Source: Pseudomonadota bacterium (GTDB lineage: Bacteria; Pseudomonadota; Gammaproteobacteria; Burkholderiales; Burkholderiaceae_C). From it: a DNA stretch of 64,000 bases. Positions 18,141 through 26,421 of the stretch are shown piece by piece (position 1 is the stretch's first letter; each line of letters opens with the position of its first letter). The notes under the pieces are model-generated. The model saw nothing but the letters and a program-made list of their open reading frames with translations, searched no databases and was not told the origin of the DNA. The stretch covers positions 1-64,000 of the forward strand of contig JABBOE010000002.1 in assembly GCA_019351955.1 (NCBI GenBank). Reading direction: 5' to 3'. Position numbers and translations under genes: made by a program.

Positions 18141-19802
18141 ATGGCATCAATCACCCTGGACGCCGCGCCGCGGCCGATGACTGCCGAAGAGCGGAAGGTA
18201 ATTTTCGCATCTTCGCTTGGCACGGTATTCGAGTGGTATGACTTTTATCTGTACGGCTCGCTGGCGGCCATCATTGCCAAAAAATTCTTCGCTGGCCTGG
18301 ACCCAGGATCCGCCTTTATTTTTGCCCTCCTGGCATTTGCTGCGGGTTTCATCGTGCGGCCATTCGGTGCCCTGCTGTTTGGACGCCTGGGCGACATGAT
18401 CGGGCGCAAATACACCTTTCTTGTCACCATCCTCATCATGGGGATGTCCACATTCATCGTGGGCCTTCTGCCGAGCTATGCCGCCATCGGTGTGGCCGCG
18501 CCCATCATCCTTATTGCGCTGCGCCTGCTTCAGGGGTTGGCTCTGGGCGGCGAATACGGAGGCGCCGCGACGTATGTGGCGGAGCATGCGCCCCGCAGGA
18601 AGCGCGGCGCGTATACGTCATGGATCCAGACCACTGCCACGCTGGGTCTGTTCATGTCCCTGCTCATCATCCTGGGCGTCCGCACGGGCCTGGGTGAAGA
18701 GACTTTCAACGAGTGGGGCTGGCGCGTGCCCTTTCTTGCATCAATCTTGTTGCTTGGCATCTCCGTGTGGATCCGCCTCAAACTCAACGAGTCCCCTGCT
18801 TTCATCCGTATGAAGCAGGAGGGCAAGACGTCAAAGGCGCCGCTTACCGAAGCCTTCGGAAAATGGGCCAACCTCAAGTACGTCATTCTTGCCCTGCTGG
18901 GTTTGGTCGCCGGTCAAGCGGTGGTGTGGTACGGCGGACAGTTCTACGCGCTTTTCTTTCTGACACAGACCTTGAAAGTCGACGGCGTCACGGCCAACGT
19001 CTTTATCGGATTGGCTTTGCTGATCGGTACGCCCTTCTTTTTGGTCTTCGGCTCGCTGTCGGACAGGATCGGTCGCAAGCCCGTCATTCTTGCGGGATGT
19101 CTGATCGCCGCCCTGACCTATATGCCGCTGTTCCAGGCACTGACCAAAGCGGCCAACCCCGACCTTGCTGCGGCTCTGGCGAAAACCCCAGTCACGCTCG
19201 TGGCTGACCCGGCGGAGTGCTCGTTTCAGTTCAATCCCACCGGTACCGCAAAATTCACAAGCTCCTGCGACATCGCCAAACAGATGCTCGCCGCGTCCTC
19301 AGTGAACTACAGCACGGTTGCCGGAAGCGGTGTGGCCCAGATTCAGGTGGGTAGCCAGGTGATTCCCACCTTCAACGGCAAGGGCCTGTCGCCCACCGCG
19401 TTCAAGGAGCAGGAAGCCGCTTTGAAAAAGGACATTGGCGCAGCGATCAAGGCCGCGGGTTACCCCGCCAAGAGCGACCCCTCAAAGATGAACAAACCGG
19501 CGGTCCTCGCCATTCTTGTGCTTCTCGTCATCTACGTCACGATGGTGTACGGTCCGATTGCTGCTGCGCTCGTCGAATTGTTTCCCACACGGATCCGGTA
19601 CACGTCGATGAGCCTGCCCTATCACATCGGCAACGGGTGGTTTGGCGGGCTGCTCCCGACGATTGCCTTTGCACTCGTGGCGCAGAATGGGAACATTTAC
19701 TACGGTTTGTGGTACCCGATCATTGTTGCGGCGGCGACCTTTGTCATCGGCCTTTTCTTCCTTCCCGAAACCAAGGACCGCGACATCTACGCGCACGACT
19801 GA
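18141..19802 (+). CDS. MFS transporter, metabolite:H+ symporter (MHS) family
   Basis: This 553-residue inner-membrane transporter resembles ProP/KgtP/ShiA-type symporters. The N-terminal GTVFEWYDFYLYG is the MHS family signature. Motif A is GRLGDMIGRKYTF, its second-half copy GSLSDRIGRKPVI, and RLLQGLALGGEYGGA lies in helix 4. Unusually, about 110 residues are inserted between helices 9 and 10, predicted to be periplasmic and carrying two cysteines. The family transports osmolytes or carboxylates; substrate here is unknown. An organic acid is plausible given the downstream formate genes. It is preceded by an inverted repeat and followed by a long gap. Confidence 0.9.
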   Translation: MASITLDAAPRPMTAEERKVIFASSLGTVFEWYDFYLYGSLAAIIAKKFFAGLDPGSAFIFALLAFAAGFIVRPFGALLFGRLGDMIGRKYTFLVTILIMGMSTFIVGLLPSYAAIGVAAPIILIALRLLQGLALGGEYGGAATYVAEHAPRRKRGAYTSWIQTTATLGLFMSLLIILGVRTGLGEETFNEWGWRVPFLASILLLGISVWIRLKLNESPAFIRMKQEGKTSKAPLTEAFGKWANLKYVILALLGLVAGQAVVWYGGQFYALFFLTQTLKVDGVTANVFIGLALLIGTPFFLVFGSLSDRIGRKPVILAGCLIAALTYMPLFQALTKAANPDLAAALAKTPVTLVADPAECSFQFNPTGTAKFTSSCDIAKQMLAASSVNYSTVAGSGVAQIQVGSQVIPTFNGKGLSPTAFKEQEAALKKDIGAAIKAAGYPAKSDPSKMNKPAVLAILVLLVIYVTMVYGPIAAALVELFPTRIRYTSMSLPYHIGNGWFGGLLPTIAFALVAQNGNIYYGLWYPIIVAAATFVIGLFFLPETKDRDIYAHD

Positions 19803-20409
19803 CCCCGCCGTCTCGAAGGCCAGGTGTCGACGGCGTGACGGCCGCGTGGTGCGGAGCCTGGGCGGACAGCCAAGCCCACCGCGCGTGACGGGTGCCACGC
19901 TCCATCGACCGCTGTGTCCGCGGCGTGCCTGCGGGTCGTGGCCTGCAGACGCGATCGAGCTCGGACGCCTGGCTCTTGGGTTGGCAGGGCGTGAAGCGTT
20001 TGCATAGAAGTGCATCAATCGGGCCCAAACACCGTGCACCTCTTGGGTCAGGGGTGGAAGACATTGCGCGTCGTGCAGTAAGCCTCGCGGCAATGCTAGG
20101 GGGCGGCGCGGAACGTTGCAGCTTGAGCCGCAACGCGCGCGAGCCGAAAGGGCGTTGCGGACAGCGTCGCAGTCTCGACCGGCCGGGGTGGTACACCACC
20201 TCAAGACGAGGCCAATCGCCACCCAGTTGGCCGGCCGCCCTCTCGCGTGTGCAGCGGATTCCGGCAACAGTTGGTTTCACGGCCGCTTGTGCTTGTGAAA
20301 ATCTGGCCTTGAAAGACGACGGATGCCGAACTAGAGTGAGTCCATTGGCGCTGTTCACACCCTACAAAAAACGCTTCGGTGGATCGCACGGTGCCGGAGG
20401 AGACAGGTG
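19803..20409. other. intergenic region before the formate dehydrogenase operon
   Basis: About 607 bases between the MHS transporter and the formate dehydrogenase operon. Open frames on both strands have basic, low-complexity translations with no domain. A short GC stem CGCCGTC/GACGGCG (19806-19835) follows the transporter stop but lacks a U-run. The promoter of the operon must lie in this region; no clear consensus could be recognised. Confidence 0.4.
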
Positions 20410-20661
20410 ATGAGCGTTCTCGACGCGCCCATAGCAACAGGTGCGGCTGGCGTCAGCAGGCGCGCGGTCTTGGTTGGTCTGGGTGGCGGGTCCGTCGTGG
20501 CGGGTGGAGCGGTGTTGGATGCCAAAGGCATCGCATGGGTCGCTCAGACCAGAGCCCATGGCATAGCGCGACCTGGCCAGCCCAAGCCCTTGCAAGCCGA
20601 GGTGACGGGCTACCACCTCACCGACCATATTCGTCGTTACTACCGTACCGCCAGACTCTGA
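20410..20661 (+). CDS. small Tat-signal protein of formate dehydrogenase operon (FdhX-like)
   Basis: This 83-residue protein has a twin-arginine signal (SRRAVLVGLGGGSVVAGGAVL) followed by a short tail ending TDHIRRYYRTARL. It matches the small 'formate dehydrogenase region Tat target' family found just before Tat-exported formate dehydrogenases. Its role is unproven; it may assist export or assembly of the catalytic subunit. The ATG at 20410 has GGAGGAG eight bases upstream; a GTG directly before it is also in frame. It lies 154 bases before the catalytic subunit gene. Confidence 0.8.
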   Translation: MSVLDAPIATGAAGVSRRAVLVGLGGGSVVAGGAVLDAKGIAWVAQTRAHGIARPGQPKPLQAEVTGYHLTDHIRRYYRTARL

Positions 20662-20815
20662 CGCGAAGGTTGTTTACCGGTGGGCCGCTCCCATGATGCG
20701 TGTCACCATGAACCAGCGATTGCGACGATGGTGCCGTGCCGCGCGCAGCCTGCAGGGCCTTGGCAAGGGTGCGGGCCCGGCGTGACCTGCGAGGTCAGTT
20801 CAAGGAGATCGTTCC

Positions 20816-23800
20816 ATGCTGCTCATGCGCAAATCACCGCCCGATGGTGCCCCAGTTGGATCTGCTGCAGACAATCCGTGGGTTGCCCAACTCAGGCAAG
20901 GTCTTGAGCATGCGCTGCCGACCGTGGACCGGCGGACGTTTCTGCGGCGCTCAGGCCTTGGCCTCGGGCTCGCCGCCGGCGCCGGGTTGATCGGTTCCCA
21001 ACTGCGTCTGGTGGAAAAGGCGGACGCCGCCGATGCGCCAGCCCCCGGATCTCCAGGAAGTGGGCGCATGGTGACGCGCCGGACCGTGTGCACGCACTGT
21101 TCGGTGGGCTGCGCAAGCGACGCGATGGTGGAGAACGGCGTGTGGGTGAGGCAAAACCCCGTCTTCGAATCACCCATCAACATGGGCGCGCATTGCGCCA
21201 AGGGCGCTGCACTGCGCGACCATGGCCGCGGTGACCACCGCTTGCGCTACCCGATGAAGCTCGTTGACGGCAAGTACCAGCGGATCTCCTGGGACAAGGC
21301 GCTGCAGGAAATCAGCGACAGGCTCCTGGAAATCCGCAAGGAAAGCGGCCCGGATGCGCTGTTCGTCGTCGGATCGTCCAAGCACAGCAACGAGCAGGCC
21401 TATCTGCTGCGCAAGTGGGTATCGTTTTGGGGCACCAACAACTGTGACCATCAGGCACGCATCTGCCATTCCACGACAGTAGCCGGAGTAGCCAACACGT
21501 GGGGCTACGGCGCGATGACCAACTCATACAACGACATGGCGAATTCGAAAGTGGCGCTGTACATCGGCTCGAATGCCGCTGAGGCCCACCCGGTATCCAT
21601 GCTGCACCTGCTTCACGCGAAGGAAAACGGCTGCAAGGTCATCGTGGTGGACCCGCGCTTCACGCGTACGGCGGCCAAGGCTGACAAGCACATTCGTATC
21701 CGCTCGGGGACCGACATTCCCTTCCTGTTTGGCGTGCTCTATCACATCTTCGATAACGGATGGGAGGACAAGGACTACATCGCCGCCCGCGTCTGGGGAA
21801 TGGACCAGGTCAAGCAGGACGTGATGGCAAAGTGGTCTCCCGACAAGGTGCAGGAGGTTTGTGGCGTGGACGGCAACACGACCCTGATGGTGGCGACGTG
21901 GCTGCACGAGAACCGCCCTGGTACCGTGGTGTGGTGCATGGGTCAGACGCAGCACACCATTGGCCACGCCATCGTGCGCGCATCGTGCATTCTCCAGTTG
22001 GCGCTTGGCAACGTTGGCAAATCCGGAGGTGGCACGAACATCTTCCGGGGTCACGACAATGTGCAGGGCGCGACCGATGTCGGTCCGAATCCCGACTCGC
22101 TTCCCGGCTACTACGGGGTGATCGATGGCGCGTGGAAGCATTTCGCCAGCGTGTGGGGTGTGGATTACGAATGGATCAAGGGGCGCTTTGCGCCGGGCAT
22201 GATGACGAAACCCGGCATGACGGTCTCACGCTGGATCGATGGCGTGCTGACCCCCAACGACATGATCGATCAGGGCCCGAATCTGCGCGCGCAGATTTTT
22301 TGGGGGCATGCCCCCAACTCGCAGACGCGTGGCCTGGATATGAAAAAGGCCATGGATAAACTGGATTTGCTCGTGGTGATCGACCCCTATCCGTCGGCCA
22401 CTGCAGCCATGGCGGCCATGCCAGGCGAGCCAAAGGACCTCAATCCCAAGCGCGCGGTCTATCTTCTGCCCGCGGCCACCCAGCTCGAGACATCGGGTTC
22501 AGTCACGGCCTCCAATCGCTCGCTGCAATGGCGTGAGCAAGTGGTCGAGCCCCTGTTTGAGTCGCGCACGGACCACATGATCATGGTGCAGCTGGCCGAC
22601 AAGCTCGGATTTGGCAAGGAATTGGTGAAGAACTACAAGATGGTGCCGGGAAAGGGTGGCATGCTGGAGCCCGAAACCGAATCAATCCTGCGGGAGATCA
22701 ATCGGGGCGTGTGGACCATTGGTTATACGGGTCAGAGCCCTGAGCGTCTAAAGGCGCATATGCGCAACATGCACGTGTTCGATGTCAAGACGCTGCGTGC
22801 GCGCGGCGGGATTGACGCTGAGACGGGATACAAGCTTGATGGCGAGTATTTCGGCCTGCCGTGGCCTTGCTACGGCACGCCGGAGTTGCGCCACCCAGGT
22901 ACTGGAAATCTGTACGACACCTCGCTCAACGTGATGCAGGGCGGGGGAAATTTCCGTGCCAATTTCGGCGTCGAGCGCGATGGACAGTCCCTGCTGGCGG
23001 CTGACGGATCGGCCTCTAAGGGCGCGGACATTCAAACCGGATATCCCGAGTTCGACGCCACCTTGCTGAAAAAGCTCGGTTGGTGGGACGAACTGACGGA
23101 TGCCGAGAAAAAGGCAGCAGATGGGAAGAACTGGAAAACCGACTCATCGGGCGGGATCATCCGCGTCGTCATGAAAAATCATGGCTGCTATCCATTCGGC
23201 AATGCCAGGGCTCGCGCGGTCGTGTGGAACTTCCCGGATCCCATCCCCCAGCACCGTGAGCCGCTGTATTCCGTGCGCCCAGACATGGTGGCGCAATATC
23301 CCACCTACGACGATAAGAAGGTGTTCTGGCGTTTGCCCACGCTGTTCAAGACAGTGCAGGAGCAGAACATCGACATTGTCAAGAAATTCCCCCTCATCCT
23401 CACCTCAGGACGGTTGGTCGAATACGAGGGTGGGGGCGATGAAACGCGGTCGAATCCCTGGCTCGCCGAGTTGCAGCAGTTTGCCTTCGTGCAGGTCAAT
23501 CCGGCCGTGGCCAACGACCGCAATATCCGGGAGGGCGATGACGTGTGGGTCAGCACGCCCACGGGAGCGCGCATCAAGGTGCGTGCGCGTATCACCGAAG
23601 CGGTGGATCGCAGCACAGTGTTCATTCCCTTTCACTTTGCCGGGCACTGGCAGGGAACGAACCTTCGCCAGTACTACCCCGAGGGCGCCGCGCCCATCGT
23701 GCTGGGCGAAGCGGTCAACACAGCCACGACCTATGGCTATGACGCGGTGACGATGATGCAGGAAAGCAAGACCACTGTGTGCCAACTCGAGCGCGCATAA
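20816..23800 (+). CDS. fdhA: formate dehydrogenase, major (catalytic) subunit, Tat-exported
   Basis: This 994-residue molybdopterin oxidoreductase oxidises formate to CO2 on the periplasmic side. A Tat motif RRTFLRR (39-45) and hydrophobic stretch end near residue 72. Cysteines 92, 95, 99 and 127 bind a [4Fe-4S] cluster. The metal ligand is Cys217 in QARICHST (TGC at 21464), where E. coli FdnG has selenocysteine. The His after it and the downstream GAMTN block are conserved. The C-terminal molybdopterin dinucleotide-binding domain is present. AAGGAG lies eight bases before the ATG. The iron-sulfur and cytochrome subunits follow. Mo versus W cannot be told from sequence. Confidence 0.96.
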   Translation: MLLMRKSPPDGAPVGSAADNPWVAQLRQGLEHALPTVDRRTFLRRSGLGLGLAAGAGLIGSQLRLVEKADAADAPAPGSPGSGRMVTRRTVCTHCSVGCASDAMVENGVWVRQNPVFESPINMGAHCAKGAALRDHGRGDHRLRYPMKLVDGKYQRISWDKALQEISDRLLEIRKESGPDALFVVGSSKHSNEQAYLLRKWVSFWGTNNCDHQARICHSTTVAGVANTWGYGAMTNSYNDMANSKVALYIGSNAAEAHPVSMLHLLHAKENGCKVIVVDPRFTRTAAKADKHIRIRSGTDIPFLFGVLYHIFDNGWEDKDYIAARVWGMDQVKQDVMAKWSPDKVQEVCGVDGNTTLMVATWLHENRPGTVVWCMGQTQHTIGHAIVRASCILQLALGNVGKSGGGTNIFRGHDNVQGATDVGPNPDSLPGYYGVIDGAWKHFASVWGVDYEWIKGRFAPGMMTKPGMTVSRWIDGVLTPNDMIDQGPNLRAQIFWGHAPNSQTRGLDMKKAMDKLDLLVVIDPYPSATAAMAAMPGEPKDLNPKRAVYLLPAATQLETSGSVTASNRSLQWREQVVEPLFESRTDHMIMVQLADKLGFGKELVKNYKMVPGKGGMLEPETESILREINRGVWTIGYTGQSPERLKAHMRNMHVFDVKTLRARGGIDAETGYKLDGEYFGLPWPCYGTPELRHPGTGNLYDTSLNVMQGGGNFRANFGVERDGQSLLAADGSASKGADIQTGYPEFDATLLKKLGWWDELTDAEKKAADGKNWKTDSSGGIIRVVMKNHGCYPFGNARARAVVWNFPDPIPQHREPLYSVRPDMVAQYPTYDDKKVFWRLPTLFKTVQEQNIDIVKKFPLILTSGRLVEYEGGGDETRSNPWLAELQQFAFVQVNPAVANDRNIREGDDVWVSTPTGARIKVRARITEAVDRSTVFIPFHFAGHWQGTNLRQYYPEGAAPIVLGEAVNTATTYGYDAVTMMQESKTTVCQLERA

Positions 23801-23819
23801 CCCAAGAGGGGCATTGACC

Positions 23820-24458
23820 ATGGCACGCATGAAATTCATCTGTGACGCGGAGCGCTGCATCAACTGCAATGGTTGCACCACGGCCTGCAAGAACGAGAAC
23901 GAGGTGCCTTGGGGCGTCAACCGACGGCGCGTCGTCACCATGAACGAGGGCGTGCCTGGCGAAAAGTCGATCTCGGTGGCCTGCATGCACTGCTCGGATG
24001 CACCATGCATGGCGGTTTGTCCGGTGAGCTGCTTTTACCGCACACCGGAGGGCGTCGTGCTCCACGACAAGGACATCTGCATCGGTTGCGGCTATTGCTC
24101 CTATGCGTGTCCGTTTGGCGCACCGCAATTCCCGGCCAACGGCGAATTCGGCCTGCGTGGCAAGATGGACAAATGCACCTTCTGTGCGGGTGGCCCTGCG
24201 CCGAACGGTTCGGAGGAGCAGTTCAGGGAATATGGGCGCGACCGCCTGGCCGAAGGCAAGCTGCCGATTTGTGCCGAAATGTGCTCGACCAAGGCATTGC
24301 TTGCGGGTGATGGCGAGGTGATCGCTGACATCATGCGCGAGCGTGTCTTGCATCGCGGCGGCGGAGCGGAACTGTGGGGTTGGGGCACGGCCTACGGGAC
24401 AGGCACGCAGGGTCAAGGCGGGGCAACGCCACAACCCCCTCAAGGGGCGCAATCGTGA
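23820..24458 (+). CDS. fdhB: formate dehydrogenase iron-sulfur (beta) subunit
   Basis: This 212-residue ferredoxin-like subunit relays electrons from the catalytic subunit to the cytochrome. Four cysteine groups are seen: CINCNGCTTAC near the start, CMHCSDAPCMAVC, CIGCGYCSYAC and a split CTFC...CAEMC set, as expected for four [4Fe-4S] clusters. It lacks the C-terminal membrane helix of E. coli FdnH and is closer in length to short FdhB proteins. The ATG at 23820 follows AAGAGGGG. It begins 19 bases after fdhA and its stop overlaps the next start (GTGA). Exported with the Tat-tagged partner, by analogy. Confidence 0.93.
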   Translation: MARMKFICDAERCINCNGCTTACKNENEVPWGVNRRRVVTMNEGVPGEKSISVACMHCSDAPCMAVCPVSCFYRTPEGVVLHDKDICIGCGYCSYACPFGAPQFPANGEFGLRGKMDKCTFCAGGPAPNGSEEQFREYGRDRLAEGKLPICAEMCSTKALLAGDGEVIADIMRERVLHRGGGAELWGWGTAYGTGTQGQGGATPQPPQGAQS

Positions 24459-24688
24459 AGATGATCCGGCCCTTGGTGGCTTGCGCTTTGCTTCTGGCCC
24501 TTCTCGATGCGTGCAGCCAGAAGCCGCAGACCTTGACGCAGACGGGCGCGCCGCAAGCTCAGGCGCCCTGGATGGGCGCCAAGCCCGCCTTCACCGAACA
24601 GGGTTGGAAGCCGGGCGACAAGGCCAGTTGGCAGCGCGAGATCGACCGCCGTGCGCAGGATCAGAATGAATACGTGCGCATGCGCTAA
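24455..24688 (+). CDS. small predicted lipoprotein in formate dehydrogenase operon
   Basis: This 77-residue protein is inserted between the iron-sulfur and cytochrome subunit genes. The N-terminus MKMIRPLVACALLLALLDAC is a signal peptide ending in a lipobox-like LDAC, so Cys20 may be lipidated. The mature part is short and charged at the end (WKPGDKASWQREIDRRAQDQ). The GTG start overlaps the stop of fdhB as GTGA, which implies translational coupling. An ATG two codons later is an alternative. I do not recognise a family. Position suggests a structural or assembly role at the membrane-bound enzyme. Confidence 0.7.
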   Translation: MKMIRPLVACALLLALLDACSQKPQTLTQTGAPQAQAPWMGAKPAFTEQGWKPGDKASWQREIDRRAQDQNEYVRMR

Positions 24689-24698
24689 ATGCGAGGGC

Positions 24699-25877
24699 AT
24701 GATGTCCCGATTACGGATGGCCTTGACGACGGGTTGCATGGCGCGGCCCTTGGTTTCGTTGCTGCTCGCCGCCGCTCTTGCACTGAGCGGGGGCCTCATT
24801 GCGAGCCCGGCCTGCGCCGCCGCAGCTTCATCAGCGGCGATGATGGAGCGCGCGGCGCCGCCCGGCGCGGCTCGCTTGCCGGGATACCTTCGGCAAAACA
24901 ACGCGGAGCGCGCGAAGGTGCAACCCGGCAACAATGCGCCCATGTGGCGCGACATCAAACAGCACACCGGCTTCAGCAGCCTGCCAGACCCAGAGGCCGG
25001 GGTGCTAATCCAGCCGCAGGCTGCCTATCCCGGTTCGGCGTTCACCTCGGCGGGCGAGGCCTGGCGGCAGACGCGCAACCGGCTACTCATCCCGGTAGGA
25101 GGTTGGCTGTTGATCATCGCCGCGGCGGGTATCGGTGTGTTCTACATGCTGCGCGGCAAGATACGGCTGGAGCACAAACCCACTGGGCGCAAGATCGAGC
25201 GTTTCACGCCGTTTGAGCGCTTCATGCACTGGGTGCTGGCGTTCTCGTTTATTGCGCTGGCCGTGTCGGGCATTGTCATCATGTTCGGCAAGTTTTTTCT
25301 GCTGCCCATCCTGGGTTCGGCATTCTTCGGCTGGCTGACTTACGCGCTCAAGACCATTCACAATTTTGTCGGGCCGTTATTCGGTTTGTCGTTGGTGATT
25401 GTGTTGCTGACGTTCGTGCGCGACAACCTGCCCAGCAAGAAAGATCTGGCCTGGCTCGCTAAGGGCGGCGGTTTGTTTGGCGGACGGGAAGCGCCGTCGG
25501 CGCGGTTCAACGCCGGAGAAAAAATCTGGTTCTGGGTCGGCGTGCTGTTCTTCGGTTTGCTGGCGGTGGCGTCAGGTCTGGTGCTCGACAAGCTGGTGCC
25601 CAATTTTTCCTACACCCGCGGCGCGATGCAGGTGGCGGAAATCGTCCATGTTTCGACCACCATTCTGCTGATGGCCATGGCGTTCGGGCACATCTACATC
25701 GGCAGCATCGGCATGGAGGGCGCACTCGACGGCATGCGCACCGGCTATGTGGATGAGAGCTGGGCGAAGCAGCACCATGCCTTGTGGCTGGATGACATCA
25801 ACGCCGGCAAGATTCCTGCGCAGCGAAGCGGCCAAAGCGTGCAAGCCCCGGTGCCGATGGTCAAGCCCAAAAGTTGA
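24699..25877 (+). CDS. fdhC: formate dehydrogenase cytochrome b (gamma) subunit
   Basis: This membrane subunit of about 392 residues passes electrons from the iron-sulfur subunit to quinone. An N-terminal signal-like helix (PLVSLLLAAALALSGGLIASPACA) is followed by about 100 periplasmic residues, a membrane helix (WLLIIAAAGIGVFYML) and a four-helix cytochrome b core. Candidate haem histidines lie in FMHWVLAFSF, TIHNFVGPLFG and AFGHIYIG. It is longer than E. coli FdnI because of the N-terminal extension, a layout common in this order. Starts at 24699 or 24702 follow GAGGG; an ATG at 24666 would overlap the lipoprotein gene. Confidence 0.92.
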   Translation: MMSRLRMALTTGCMARPLVSLLLAAALALSGGLIASPACAAAASSAAMMERAAPPGAARLPGYLRQNNAERAKVQPGNNAPMWRDIKQHTGFSSLPDPEAGVLIQPQAAYPGSAFTSAGEAWRQTRNRLLIPVGGWLLIIAAAGIGVFYMLRGKIRLEHKPTGRKIERFTPFERFMHWVLAFSFIALAVSGIVIMFGKFFLLPILGSAFFGWLTYALKTIHNFVGPLFGLSLVIVLLTFVRDNLPSKKDLAWLAKGGGLFGGREAPSARFNAGEKIWFWVGVLFFGLLAVASGLVLDKLVPNFSYTRGAMQVAEIVHVSTTILLMAMAFGHIYIGSIGMEGALDGMRTGYVDESWAKQHHALWLDDINAGKIPAQRSGQSVQAPVPMVKPKS

Positions 25878-25889
25878 GGAGTATTCTTG

Positions 25890-26225
25890 ATGAAGCGTGC
25901 CTATCGCATGGTGGCCGTCTGCCTGCTGGGACTGGGCAGGCCGGCTTGGTCTGAGCTGCCGCCGCCCAGCGCCGCGATGAAAGCCAAGGCGGATGAAGCG
26001 GCAGCCAAAGCGAAATGGAGCGACAACGTCGCGGCCTACCAACTCTGCGAGGCGCAGAACAAGGTGGCGAGCTTTTACTACGCGCAGGCCAAGGACCAGG
26101 ACAAGCCGACCTCGCCACCGGTGGACACCCCGCCATGCGTCGATCCCGGCCCGTTTACCGCGGTACCGCCAGACACCGCCGCGTCCGCCGATCGGTCTGC
26201 GGCATCCGCAAAAGAATCGAACTAA
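25890..26225 (+). CDS. small predicted secreted protein at end of formate dehydrogenase operon
   Basis: This 111-residue protein has an N-terminal hydrophobic stretch (MVAVCLLGLGRPAWS) that looks like a signal peptide. It is followed by an Ala/Lys-rich helix (AAMKAKADEAAAKAKWSDN), a segment with two cysteines (CEAQNK, PPCVDPG) and a proline-rich tail. GAGGAG lies eight bases before the ATG at 25890. It starts 12 bases after the cytochrome gene, so it is in the operon. I do not recognise a named domain. Similar small proteins accompany this enzyme in related bacteria from memory, but a function is not established. Confidence 0.72.
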   Translation: MKRAYRMVAVCLLGLGRPAWSELPPPSAAMKAKADEAAAKAKWSDNVAAYQLCEAQNKVASFYYAQAKDQDKPTSPPVDTPPCVDPGPFTAVPPDTAASADRSAASAKESN

Positions 26226-26421
26226 ACGGTTGAGCAGTGCCGGACGTCAGGACGTGGCGAAGACGGCCCCAAAGGTGGACAGCACATAGGGCTATGTCGC
26301 GCAGGGTCTGCGCCAGCACCGTCGTGCAGGCGTAGGCTCTGTCGCTTATAAAGAGAAAAGACGACGGCGCCATCATTCGCCGCCAAACCCCTGCCCGACC
26401 AACAAGTTCATTGCCTTGACC

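Noticed and set aside
20693-20785. 30-codon frame before the formate dehydrogenase catalytic gene
   Set aside because: No ribosome binding site and no recognisable motif; a conserved short gene is possible but unsupported.
21464-21466. Selenocysteine at the formate dehydrogenase active site
   Set aside because: The codon is TGC, cysteine; no in-frame TGA is present.
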